Assembly (NCBI GenBank): GCA_017311185.1
Contig: JAESUZ010001514.1
Coordinates: forward strand, 2,356,001 to 2,420,000
DNA from: Proteles cristata cristata
Lineage: Eukaryota > Chordata > Mammalia > Carnivora > Hyaenidae
DNA length: 64,000 nucleotides
Direction: 5' to 3'
Part shown: positions 1 to 11,900 of the stretch, in pieces
Position numbering within the stretch: position 1 is the stretch's first letter
How the letters are laid out: the number at the start of each line of letters is the position of its first letter
Translations under genes and position numbers: made by a program
The notes under the pieces: generated by a model
The model's input: the letters and a program-made list of their open reading frames with translations, nothing else
What the model was told of the DNA's origin: nothing
Databases searched by the model: none

Positions 1-724
1 CTACACAGCCTCAGGTCTCCCACCCATAAGTGGGAAGGTTCATCCCTGCTTGCCATGGTGCTGGGGGTCAGGGAGATGAGGGGCAGAGGAGAATCAGTAG
101 CAAAAATGAGACTAACCTCCTCTCTTTTGTATCTTCTGCTTTAAACACGCCTATTTCTGCATTCTTGTTCTGTGTGAGCAAGTGGCCACAGCCCAGCAGC
201 CTTGGCAAATAACAGAAAAGCCAGCCCAGTTCTCCAACGGCCCTTAGTGAAGCAGGTGGCTAGCAGGTGGATGGGCAGGAGCTTGGAAACAGGACAGGGC
301 AGAGAGAGGAGGTGGCCAAGATGGGAACCTCAGGGTGGAAGGGAGGGACCAGGGGTCCTGAAAGGAAGAGACAAAGCCCGTGTGTGAGGACCCAGTGTGA
401 GTGTCCACGGACAGGTCCTGGAAGCATCTGCGAAGGTGTTTCTGGGCGCAAAGGGGCCGAGGGGGGCATGTCTGCCCACAGCTGTGTGGCAGCAGCCCAG
501 TCGGTGACCCATGGATGTGACTCCATGAGGCTCTGGGTGTGACAAGCACACCAGCATCACCCTGAGTATGAAATGTGCATCCATGTGAGCAAGCAGGTCA
601 CAGAACGTGGTCAGGGAGGGTTCTACCACAATACAGTTCTCACTTTCTTCATCTCCAACATGGGGGGTGGGCTGTGGATGAGGCTAAATAGTACAGAGCC
701 CTTTCCACCTTTAATATTCTATAC

Positions 725-922
725 CAGCGCTGTCCAACAGAATGTTCTCTGATGGTGGAAATATTCCGTGTCATCCACCGTGGCAGCCACTAATTTCACA
801 TGGTCACAGAGCACTTGCAACGTGGCTAGTAAGACAAAAGAACTGGATTTTTAATTTTATGTCATTTGAACAGCCAGATGTGGCTAATGGCCACCATATT
901 GGATAGCAAAGTTCTAGAACAG
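725..922 (+). mobile_element. hAT-type non-autonomous DNA transposon remnant
   Basis: Begins CAGCGCTGTCCAACAGAA and ends ATATTGGATAGCAAAGTTC, the terminal inverted repeats of a known mammalian hAT MITE family; the interior AGCACTTGCAACGTGGCTAG is also typical. A second copy in reverse lies at 36723-36892. I do not assign the exact family name. Confidence 0.75.
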
Positions 923-924
923 GC

Positions 925-1155
925 ATTCCTGAACCAGACCAGAGTTCAAATCGTGGTGCAGCCACCTTACGAGCAAGCCACGTAACCTCAGTAAGCCTGT
1001 CTCCTCCCCTGTAAAGTGTAGCTAGGAATAGTACTCGCCCTGTGCAGTCGTTTTAAGGATTCAATGAGATAATAAGGTATGCAATGGGTTTAGCACAGTC
1101 CCTGGAGTCTAGTAAATGCTCAAGAAACATCGCCTTTTATAGGCATCATTATCGA
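925..1155 (+). repeat. MIR SINE
   Basis: Contains AGCAAGCCACGTAACCTCAG, CCTGTAAAGTGTAG, AAGGATTCAATGAGATAAT, TTTAGCACAGTCCCTGGAG and AGTAAATGCTC in the MIR order. Near full length and diverged. Confidence 0.8.
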
Positions 1156-1267
1156 CAAAGTGATGAGAACAGCTGGCTTCGTCAGAAACAAAATGGACCC
1201 TGTTTGCCAAGCTCGGAGAAGGAAGAAGCCAGAGAGGAGGTTGTGGGGGCCGCAGGGAGGAGGGGAA

Positions 1268-1307
1268 GGGCTGCTCCCCAGGGCAGAGGGCTGCTCCCCA
1301 GGGCAGA
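1268..1307 (+). repeat. Perfect 20-bp tandem duplication
   Basis: GGGCTGCTCCCCAGGGCAGA occurs twice head-to-tail without mismatch, in CAMK2A intron 1. Confidence 0.95.
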
Positions 1308-4204
1308 GCAGCCTGCCCCTGTGGGGTGGGGCGGAGGGACAGGCAGGCAGGGAGGCTGGGCCCTGCTTCCAATAGACAGATGGAGAGGGCATGGGGAGAG
1401 TGGGTCCAGCATGGCTGAGAATGTGGGAACGTGCTAATGGGCCGTGAAAAGCAAGACTCACACTGGGAAATTGCTTTCTGGCTGCCTGGCGGCTCCGTGT
1501 CCTAGGAGTTCCTGGCTGTCAGCCCGCAGGGGGCTCACCACTCTCTCTGGCCTGAAACAGCCCCAAACGCTGACATTGAAGCCAGGTGAGCATGGGGGGA
1601 CCATTCGAGGAGGGCTGGAGAGACCTGGGTCCTCGCCCAGCCTGGCTACCAGCTTGCTTGTCCTCTGGGCCTCGGTTTCCCCATTTGAAAGCTGGGGACA
1701 AGGACCTGCAGCCACACTTCTTCCTGGGCCATTTGGGAGAAGTCTCTCCTACACAGGGGTGGGGAAATGTTCCCGCAGCCCACGACCGCTTACCACCAAC
1801 TTCCTCTAAAGCAAACCTCCCCACCTTTACCCCAGGCTTCCCAGAGCCCAGGGCATGCCTGCTGGTCTCAGCAGACAGAAGACACTTTCTGGGAACCTTC
1901 TGGACGGCATAGTCAGAGAACCTGGCCCCCCCCAATTCTGGACTCCTTAAGGGGTCTGACTGTCAGGGGTGCCGACAAACATTAGGGTCTTCTCTTCACT
2001 GGCTGCTTGCTCAAACACACATGGATCTCCCATATTCTGGAAAAATAAATAACCATCCTGCTCCCCCCAAATTTTTAAAATAAAAACCAAGAACTTCTCT
2101 CTCGACCCAACAGCTCGGGGCCATTTCCTTCCTCCCTCTCTGCTGCCAAACTTTCAGAACAAGCGTCCGACATCCGCTGCCTCCTCTTTCCACCTCCCAC
2201 ACTCCATGAACCCACCACAATCTGGTGCCCACCCCCGGGCTCCCTGGAAAAAGCTCTGTCAGCCCCACCCACGCACTGCCCCTCCCCCCCCCCGCTGCAG
2301 CCCCAGCGGGCCTGATGCGCCTTGCCTGTCCCACACCAGGCGGCATCTGTTTGCCCACCTGCCCTTTTTGTTCCTAGGTGGCTGCACTCTCCCTGGCACC
2401 CGGCCTCGCTGCCAATGCCCGCCCCTCCTCACCTTCCCCCGCCCCATCATTACTCCCTGTTCTCTCCCCACTGTCCTCTTTACCCCCTCCCTCCAGCCCC
2501 TCCACCAGGACATTAGCTGGCATCTTTGGGGAGGGTCTGGGCAGACCTAAAATTTAGACAAAATGATTCTGTGTCTGTGTATTAGTCTGGCCAGAGGATG
2601 CGTGTCTTCCATCAGCTTCACGAAGGATTCTGGGACCTCCCCCCGACCCCTGCAAGATGGTAAAAGCCACCGACCATCATGCAAGGTTGAAATCTGCTTC
2701 CATATAGCCCCTCCTCTCTCCGGAATCCTGGTCCCAAGTTCCTAGCTACTCATCATCTTTCTTGGATGCTATGTGACAGGCAATTTGTAATAAAAGTCCA
2801 GTTTCCTCGAAAAGGATCCCTAAGCATTCCCCCTTTCTGAGATGAGCTGGGGTGATTACAGAAAGGTCCTGGTCAACAGGAACCGTCATCTGTGAGAGGA
2901 CCAGCATCCGGAACCTCGTGGTGATAACTCACTGCCCAGGTTAGCCGATATGATCACTCAGCAGAGCGTAAGGCCTGGGGGTATGGATGTCAGGGTAGAT
3001 GGAGCTGGAATGCCTCGGGGGCGGGGGGGGGGGAAAGGCTGGTGGGCGGAGGGGCCAGGCTGTGGGCCACACGTGACGGCATCTGGAGCTGGTATGCCCA
3101 GTAACATCGTCCCACTGATGTCAACCTTTTCCCCATTCCACAGATGTAGAAACTAAGGTCAAGCCCTAGAAACTAAGACTCCCGACTCTCTGTCCGTTGC
3201 TCTCTCCAATACCCCACACTCTCAGCTCAGAGGCGGCCCTCACCCGGGGTCCACAGGTAGGCTTTAGGGCAGAGGGATCTGTGAGACATAATACACCCAT
3301 TAGGTGGATGGTAGTGAGTACGCCTTTTTCTCGGAAAGTGCCTGTGGGTCATATGAGATTCTCTGAGGGCTCCTGGGTTTCCAGAATAGTTAAAAAGCAG
3401 GGGTCAGATTTGTTGAGAAACAAAAGGGCTAGCCTGTTTCCATAATGCCCACCTTCGAGTGCTTTAAGCAAATCCCTTCACCTTTTTGGGCCTCAGTTTG
3501 CCTATCTGTAAAATCAACTGTTGATCATGTTTAAACCTGCTTTCTCTTTCTTGTCCTTGTTTTCTTTTTAAGTGGCGAGGCCCTTTGAAAATAACAGACA
3601 AAACACAGCTGTGTAGGTCTCTGCGTGGCAAATAGATCAGAGGAGATAGGGACTGTGTGGGCTAGGGGCCCCCTTTGTTTGGTTTGCTCTCTCTTCTCCC
3701 CAGTTCGCTACAGCAGCTCTGACCAGAACCCCACAAACTCTAGCATTTTACAGCCAGAAAATTCTAGGAGCATATTCCTGAATCCTTACATCTCCCTCCT
3801 CCCACCCCGGGCTGCAGCCGCCCACGGCCAGGGACTGCGTGTCTTCGAGCTGTCCCACACTCCACAGGCCTGCCCCATGCCAACCCAGCAGAAGTCTTGT
3901 GGGGGACACAGAAGGTCTGGGGACCAGAAGATTCTGTTTGCCACAGGGAACATTGAATCAACAGAAGTCCCAACATATTCCTTGTGTCAGCTGTGCATGG
4001 GTTTTCTTGAATGGGTTACAAAAAGGGAAATAGAACGATTTTCACAGACCTGGGAGAGAGGGCCCAAGCAGACAGAAGCAGGAGGATGCTGAGGGCCTGC
4101 TTCCTTCCCACGCTCCATCCACCCCGAAGCCTTCTAGAAGTTCAAAGAGACACTAGAGCCACACACCAGACAGGAAAGAGGCTGGAGTGCCCTATTCTTC
4201 TGTG

Positions 4205-4275
4205 TCATGCATTGGCTGTGTGACCTCAGGCAAAGCCCTGGGCCTCTCTGGGCCTTAGTTCCCCATCCGTGAGAC
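4205..4275 (+). repeat. MIR fragment
   Basis: GGCTGTGTGACCTCAGGCAA and TCTCTGGGCCTTAGTTCCCC are the MIR core. Confidence 0.7.
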
Positions 4276-4909
4276 AAAGGAGCACTCCTCACTCCAGTGT
4301 TCTGAGTGGGACTGAGTCTCTTCTGGCCGCTAAACTATCTCCCACGCCATGCTTGCAGCATCCCGCCAGCGAGGGCAGGAGGGAGATGGAGGCAAGGGGA
4401 CGAGAGAGGGCTGTGAACGCGCGCGACTCTGCTGCCAGAATATTCCCAACCTCCTGAGGCTGCGTCCATCTTGCTGGGAGAGGAGCGGTTCTGATCGTTC
4501 GGAAGTCCTGTCTCCGCTGACCTGAACCCCACACCCATGCTCCTCTACACATTTGGCTCTGCTCTGCCCTCCAGGGCCACTTCGGGGAGCCTGCTTAGGG
4601 TTCTGGGGACCCACGACATTCTTCCCAAGATGAGAGGAGAGGACACTCCTCTGCTCCGAGGGGCCTCTTCCTCCTGCTCAAGTCCTCCGGTTCCTCAGTC
4701 CTCTCTCATTTGATTTGGCTTCCAAAACTTCACCGCCCTGCACGGCCCCTTCTAGAGTATCTAGAGGTTTTGAGAATTCCTTCTAGGCCCTAGGCATCCA
4801 AAAGTTGGGTGCAGGCTGAACAGGCCTGAGAAGAGCAGGGCCCTCAACCTCCCCACGACTGACACGCTCATTCAAAGTACACACCTCAGAGCCACTGACT
4901 GTGCTGTTC

Positions 4910-5240
4910 CCACTCTGAGGAACACTCTTCCATCCTCTTTCCTCTGATCCAGTCTGATTCAAACTCCGGTCTCCCCAGCACCGCCTCCTCAGTGGAACCT
5001 CCCTGATACCTTCCTTACCCCGACTAGTTGAGGTCTGTCTGCACCTCATAGCTCCAAGTGTGTGCTCTTAGGTGCATTTAAATAATAACTTCTGAAATGA
5101 TTTAATTAACGTCCACTTCCCACGAGGCCGTGAGCCCCAAGGGGGCAGAGACTACAGAAGTCTTGCATGTGCTGCGTGCTGGGCTCTGCCCAGGGCCGAG
5201 AGCAGAGTGCGTGCTCCGGAAATACTTGTCGTGTGGATGC
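4910..5240 (+). repeat. L2 LINE 3' fragment
   Basis: CCTCAGTGGAACCTCCCTGA, then GAGGCCGTGAGCCCCAAGGG and CCGGAAATACTTG follow the order of an L2 3' end. Old and diverged. Confidence 0.6.
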
Positions 5241-5589
5241 AAGAGTCTCTCCTTTTATGTGACCCCAAGGCCCTCAACCTGCTCCAGCAAAGAAAGTCTG
5301 GGGCCCATCTGATGCCTTGGGGCCACCCATGCCCCGAGAGGGCCTGGAGGGCCTGGGCTGGACCTCTGGGGCTGTGCCAGCCTGGCCAGGGGGCGGGCTT
5401 CCTACTGTGCCCCAGAGAAGCTCAGAATGCAACATGGGCAACATGCACACAGGAGAAAGTAGACCGGGGCCAAGGGCCTGCATGAAAAGAGGGGAGGGCA
5501 GGGCGGGGGGAGCCCAGAAGTCCAGCCAGCATCATCTTGCTCTCCCTACACTGGGAGGTAGACGTGGGCCGGATGCCCTGTTGGAGCCG

Positions 5590-5630
5590 GTGTGTGTGTG
5601 TGTGTGCATGTGTGTGTGTGTGTGCGCACA
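5590..5630 (+). repeat. (TG)n microsatellite
   Basis: Alternating TG/GC dinucleotides with one CA interruption; likely polymorphic and Z-DNA prone. Confidence 0.95.
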
Positions 5631-6149
5631 TAACAGGATGCAGGCATTGCATTCCAAGGCTCTGCCCTCACCCCCCATAGAGGGCTGGGCCCCCAGACTG
5701 CAGGGGTGCCGGCAGCAGTGTCACTGTGTGCTTGTGCAGGGAGGCAGGCGGGCAGGCGGGAGGCTCAGTGGAGTGTCAGTGTGTCTCAGCCTGTGTGGGG
5801 GTGGCAGTGCGGGGGTGGAGGCCTGCGGCATGCACCAGAACATGTGCGCGCCTGCCGCTGGGGTGGCTTGGAGGAGGAGGAGGGGAAGCCTGTCCCTCTC
5901 CCTATGCCCGTCACCCCCCAGCTTGGAGACCTGCCCTCCCCCAACTTCCCAGACTTGGCTTTTGGCCCCTGCACCCGGTCTGGTCCCCTACCTTGGCTTT
6001 GCCACTGCCTCTCCCTATGGCTATTTCTCTCTGGGTGTTGGTTCCACCATCTGGGTTATAAATAGAGAGTGTGGATGGTCCTTCCAGGTCTGATGTTCTT
6101 GGAGATTGAAATCTCCCATGTGGGTCCTCCACAGAGGGAAGCTAAAGAG

Positions 6150-6290
6150 GGCAATACCTCTCATGGGGCATTTCAGCATCTGCAGAATTATTCTGATCCC
6201 CATTTTACAGATAGTAAAGTTGGGGTTCACAAAGGGATCCACACAAGGTGGCCCAGTAAATTAGAGGCAGACTCATGATTGAAAATAAGC
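6150..6290 (-). repeat. MIR fragment
   Basis: CCCCATTTTACAGATAGTAA followed by GGTGGCCCAGTAAATTAGAG is a MIR read in reverse. Confidence 0.65.
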
Positions 6291-8859
6291 CTCAGCTCAG
6301 GGTTCTCTTACCCATAAGGTCATGGCCCCTCTTCCCTAGGAGCATTCCCCAGACACAACGGCAAGAGGGGTCCCCATCCTGAATCGTCCCCCCCATCATA
6401 TCTAGTTGGCCGGACATCTGCACACCGGCCATTCCACCTTCTCAAGCCTTGGTCTGCTCATCTGTCAGATGGATGAGTAAGCCCTCTGCCTCCCTCAGAG
6501 ACGAGCGAATGGATGGAGAGGTACCTCACCAGCTCCCAAGCGCTGTGAATATGAGGTTATTAGAATCAACATGCAAGTGTACCCCCATCTTTGGGTGGTG
6601 TGTGGATGCCCAGATGTTTTCTCTCCCCAACATTACCCCACTGAGGCTCCTAAGAGCTCAGCCAGGGAAGGATGGGATTGTTGAGCACACTTGGCAGATG
6701 TTAGAGCTGGTATCCCATGAAGGGTCCTTGGCACCCAGGACCCTGGCCCCCCCGGCGCGGGGAGCGACTCCAGCCCCCATGTCACCCACCGATCAGCCAG
6801 GCCCAAGCCCAGCTCCTGATACACAGCTGTGGCAGTAAGAGCGGGCAGGGGGGTCTCATCCATCCCTCTGCCAACCTGGCTGGCCCCTGGAGCCCCTCCC
6901 TCAGCCCAACACTGCCCCTGTGTCCATTTCAGATCCCAGTTTCTAGAGAATGAGTGGGCTGTGCTCTCTCTCCAGGCTCCCTCCCTCCCTCTCTCTCTCT
7001 CAAGTAAAATCTGCTTCAGAGGCTCTCTCTGTACAGCCAGTGATTACACAGGCTGCTAGAGCGAGTCTCTGCCTCCCTAACGTCTCCTAGAGGTGGGATT
7101 CCAAAGCCCAGAGGGTGTCAGAGGCTGGAAGAGGCATCCTCCTTCTCCGCCTTCTGGAAGCCGACCCCCTCCCCCAATCCTGGCCTTCCTAGAAGGTAGG
7201 CTCTGCCAGGAGCTCTGCCCAGGCCCACCCTGACCACGAAGCCAGAATTACTGCAGTCCGCCTCCAAATGAGGCCCTGTGCTCCTCAGGTCTGGGCCTCT
7301 TTCTCTCATCTCCTGGGAGGAGGGAGGATGGAGGTCAGGGAGGAGTGAGTTGAGCTAGTCTCTGGGGACTAGCTTCTAGGGGACCTGGAATCGAGATCCT
7401 GGCTTATCAGTCATTGGGGCCTTTGCCCAGGAGCAGCAAGGGGCTCTGGAAGCCACTGCCCAGGGCCCCGACTCCAGACCACACCCCACCCAGCTGGCTG
7501 ACTGCCAGGTGGGACAGAGGCAGCTTCTGTTACATCCGTAGCCCACCCTGTCTGGGCTCCTAGAAGGCCTCTGGTCCCAGCCAGTCCTCACTGAGTGGGA
7601 TGCCAGGAAGCCCTCGAGAGGCACATGCCCTCCCCTCCAGCTGGGCAGCCCAGGGCCCTGCAGAAGGAGCTCCAAAGGCTCCCATGTCTCCTCTCAGGGC
7701 CAACCCAGCTGCCTCTGAAAGTCACCCTGCCAGTGATCTGAAGCGGGCTCCTGGATAAGGCGCCCACCTTCTGGGTGGTGACCGCAGTGTCCCGGCTGGC
7801 AGGGACTGAGGGGTCAAGAATGGAAGGCCGGGCCCTGCAGGCATCTTCCCCACTTCTCCCAGCAGCAGAGGAGTTTGGTCGGGCCCCTCCCCCAAGCTGG
7901 GCAAACTCCAGACAGAAGGTAAACACGAGGAGGCCCCGGCAGCGGGCTTCCGCCTGCCCAGCCTTCGAGGGCAACAGTGATTCTAGCAGCAGGCCTTGCT
8001 GACGGCCCAGTGGGTGCCAGGCCACATCTTCACGTGCACCCCCTTATTCCATCAGCACAGCCATTTTTTATCTCCAGACTGTCGTCTGGCTGGTGTCACA
8101 GAGCTCTGGATGGTGAGATCCAGAGCCGGTGCCGTGTCCTGGGCCCACCCCTACCTGCCCCACTGTGCGTCTGGCCCCCCCGCCTGCTCAGTAATACACC
8201 CTGGTGTTTCTAACCCAGGCATGGGTTAAAAGAGATGCGGAGCCTTGTTCTCTTTCCAATCCAAGCATCGTGAACCTGAAGCCCATCACAGCCTTCCTAA
8301 TGTCCTGCAAGCCCCTGACTCTGCACGCGACATTTCATAGTTTTGGACTTTTCTTCTGGAGAATGTAGACTTAGGCTTTCGTCAGATTCCTGGAGGAACA
8401 TGCGACCTAGAAAGGGTTAGGAGCCCGCATGGTTCTAGAAGGGAGAGGTCTAAAATGGATTAGACAAGGCCTGGCCATGTCTGCCACCCTCGGTTTTCCT
8501 CCCACGGCCCCACCAGGGCTCCCCGTCCCCTGAAATTCTGCCCCTGCCTCCAGTCCTGGCAGCCAGGGGCCTTGAGAAGGCTCCTGAGGGCACCCCCCAC
8601 AACACCCAGTCTTCATGATATCCATCTCCTCTTGGGGCAAAATACCACTTTTATTTTCACTTTAAGTGCCTGAGTCACATCTCAACTCCATTTCACTGCA
8701 CCCTGTGACGCAGTCCTCCCAGAGCCGAGCCTTGGTCATACTCTGGAAGGCAGATCTCAGCTAATCAGGGACTCCGTGGGCCCCAGTGGGCACCGGAAGC
8801 CAGCGGAGAAGGGACCCTGCGCACATTTAGCACACAGCTTCAGTCCTCGGGAGCAGCTC

Positions 8860-9540
8860 AGAAACACACTCAGAAACACGGGAGGCCTGCAGACAAGAGT
8901 GAGCACACGTTTGCACATGGGTGTGTGTCTATACAGGGACCTGGCGCGCACCTGTGGGTGTCAGGATAGCCCGGGATGTGAGCGTGTGTGTGCGTGAGCA
9001 GGCAGCCTACTTGTATGCAGCCACAGGCCCATCTCTCACACATATGCAGACACCAGCATGAGCTCACGCATGCCTTCAACACCCACACTCCCACCCGAGC
9101 CTTTGGCCCAGGCCTCACACACACACACATAAACCTTCCCCTGTGCATGCCCCCGGTCCACACCCGGATGTGTGTGTCCAGACCTCAGAGAGGCACCACT
9201 GCGCCCAAGGCCCCCACGGGGATCCTTACACAAAGAGACATCCTTACACAGACACAGACATTTGCACACACCCAGACCTCACACACATTTGCCTGTTGAC
9301 GTGCATTAGAGCTCTGTCCTGCCACACTCAGGCACATGCAGTGACGCATATTCACACCTTCACCCCCATGCAATCAGCCGGTGGCACCTCTTGTGCCACT
9401 TGCATGCACCCACTCTTGGAGGCCTTCCACATGAAGTGCACACCTCCTGCTGCACACACGTGAACACTTGCATACCCCTACAGTGCACACAAGTGTACCC
9501 CTGAGTCGGTCCTTACACGGCACACATCCAGACCTCACCC
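8860..9540. repeat. Degenerate CA-rich tract in CAMK2A intron 1
   Basis: Nearly 700 bp carry dozens of short CACACA, ACACAT, GTGTGTG and TGCACAC blocks interrupted by ordinary sequence, with no uniform unit. It looks like an old, diverged CA microsatellite expansion. A smaller similar patch lies at 10225-10450. The long frames here (His/Thr-rich) result from this composition. Confidence 0.6.
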
Positions 9541-10509
9541 CAGCACATATCTGCTCACAGGGCTCCTCTCCCTGCTGCTGGAGCAAGGACCACCCAGGGC
9601 GTTGAAGCTGCCTTGCCCAAGGGGCAAACTCAACCTCCAAACTATACTCCTACCCTGATCCATCCCCAGTTCCTCCACAAACCTAGCTGGGGGTATCCAG
9701 GGTGTTTTCCGGACACCCTGCAACCTACCTGGCTGCCCCTGGGGGGCTTTCCTCCCCACTCCCCTCCCACCCTTCTCTCCCTGCCAATCATCAGAGGCAT
9801 AAAATGAGCTCAGGAGCTGGACAACTTTACCAAGGGACCAGAGCTGGTATATCACCAGCCCCGGAAATGGGAAATGGCAGTGCCTCCCCCAACTTGCCTG
9901 ACTGCCCCTCCCCACCTCCCAACACCCAGGAAGCCTCACCAGTCCCTGGGTTATTAACCTCTGCTTTACCGATGCCCTCACTCCAAGAGGAGTTGGGAGG
10001 AGGTGGGTGGGGAGGGGATGTGCTTTTGGGGAGAAGTTGGCCACTCGGCACAGTCGCCATTGGTGCCGAAAGTCAGGAAGGACTGCCTGGGAGCGGGCGA
10101 ATTCTCCCATCAGAGGTGTCCAAGTTGAGGCCAGATGAACACCTCGAGAGAAAGTCCGCAGGGCGTTCCAGCCCCGGACTTAGCTGACTAGGAAGATCTC
10201 TTTTTAACCCCGAGTTTCTAAAAATCTGTGTGTGCCTAGTCATGTGCACTCGGCGTGTGCATGCATGCTTGTGCACCGGCATCCACCATCAATCTTTCAC
10301 CCCTACACACACACTCACCCAGCTGGCCTTGGCACATCTGTGTGCCCGCAAACATGCCTCCACCCAGCTCTGGGCACTCCGCATGGGCAAGCGTCCCCAG
10401 GCACATGCAGACTTCCTCCCTGTGTGTGCACAGGAAGCACGCAGGTGCACACCCCCTGCCCGTGACGCTGACCCCCTGCACCCTCCGGAACTCTCTGAGG
10501 TGCAACTCA

Positions 10510-10772
<263 letters not shown>

Positions 10773-10787
<15 letters not shown>

Positions 10788-11210
10788 ACCTCCGAAACGC
10801 CCTGTTCCCGTTGCCCCGGTAACTGCTTCTCCAACACCTGCCTGCCTTCCACTGCGAAACCTGCTCCCGGACGCCCTGGCCCGAACCGCACAGAATACGG
10901 CAGGCCTATGTGGGCCCAGGGCGGGTGGACCCGGCACCCCCGGGGTGATGGCCTGAGGGAGGGGTCCGGAGAGGGGGAGAAGAACAAACTTAATCCACAA
11001 GTGCTCTTCTCTCTTCCCACCTCCCCCCACTCTAACTGTGGGTCCCTTGTAGCAGACAGGATGGGATTAAGTGGGGCAAAAAGGCAGTTGCCATGGTAAC
11101 GGCCGGTGGGTGCCACATTCTGGGATGGTCCCCAGGAAAGACAGGATACAGTTACCCTGGCAACTTCATCTCCTCTGGAGAGACAGGTATTGCCCCGTTG
11201 CCCTGGCAAC
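10773..11210. promoter_or_regulatory. Cluster of five X-box/RFX-like palindromes
   Basis: Five 14-bp sites fit the X-box form GTTRCC-NN-GGYAAC bound by RFX winged-helix factors: 10773-10786 GTCCCCATGGCAAC (one weak half), 10810-10823 GTTGCCCCGGTAAC, 11087-11100 GTTGCCATGGTAAC, 11151-11164 GTTACCCTGGCAAC, 11197-11210 GTTGCCCTGGCAAC. The last is a perfect 6+6 palindrome with a 2-bp spacer. All lie in the CAMK2A promoter within 440 bp. The sites are read directly; RFX binding is inferred from the known motif. Confidence 0.75.
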
Positions 11211-11900
11211 AGCCGGGTTCTAAGGTTTACAGGAAGCGATGGCTAATTCATTGGGATCTCTCTCCCAGTGGATCACTATAGTCCGGAACTATCCCTCTGC
11301 TCCCTTCTATATTGTGTTTGGACCTCCTCCTCTGGCTTCCTCATTTGCTCTCAGTCTCTGCTACCCTGTCCATCACACTGGCACTCTAGCTTGGGGGACA
11401 AGTTAAGAAGAGGCAACCGGATTTTGGAGGGGACTTCCCTGCCTGCCCACTCATCCCCACCCCTCTCCTCCATCCCATGTTCCCAGTGGGACCATGGAGA
11501 TCTGGTCTCCTGGGGCTCATGTCCCAGTTTCTGCTTGTGCTTCAAGTCAAGGTGAAAGAGGCGGAGGCGGGCAGTGGGAAGGGAAGCATGGCCTGGCATG
11601 GAGGGGAGTGGCTATGGGCCTGCCCTGAAAGCCTCATTCCCTTTTCCTCCTTCTCATTTTCCCTGCCAAATCAAGGCAGCAGCCAACTCTGTGGCCCCAA
11701 GATCTCACCCAAGCCCTGGGGGTTTAGGAAGGAAAAGGACAGGACTTAAGGATCCGAGTTCAACTCCAGCTCTGGCGTTTCTTAGCTGTGTGACCCTAGG
11801 AAAGTCACTGCCCCTCTCTGAGCCTCCGGCGCCCTTTCTAGAAAACAGAACAAAGCTGCCACTGCAGAAGAAGGCGGTGAAGAAGGAGTGGGCTAAGGGC
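10788..11900 (-). promoter_or_regulatory. CAMK2A: CAMK2A promoter (counterpart of the mouse ~1.3 kb CaMKII alpha promoter)
   Basis: Read on the minus strand, the block matches the widely used mouse CaMKII alpha promoter as I recall it, in the same order. Matches include GTAAACCTTAGAACCC near 11220-11235, GTTGCCAGGGCAACGGGG at about 11193-11210, ACCATCCCAGAATGTGGCACC near 11110-11130, and GAAGCACAAGCAGAAACTGG near 11523-11542. The distal part is a MIR element (11748-11835). It contains five RFX-type palindromes. At the place where the mouse sequence reads TATATAAGG, this one has a GC-rich TGCGGTTCGGG on the minus strand (about 10879-10892). The function is inferred from this similarity. Confidence 0.85.
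11748..11835 (+). repeat. MIR SINE fragment at distal end of CAMK2A promoter
   Basis: GAGTTCAACTCCAGCTCTGG, then TTAGCTGTGTGACCCTAGG and CTCTCTGAGCCTC, are the core of a mammalian-wide MIR. The mouse promoter fragment, as recalled, carries the same sequence at its distal end, so the insertion predates the split of carnivores and rodents. Confidence 0.8.

Noticed and set aside
5317..6093. 258-codon plus-strand frame in CAMK2A intron 1
   Set aside because: Includes a TG microsatellite (CVCVCMCVCV run) and GC-rich filler; no protein similarity recognised.
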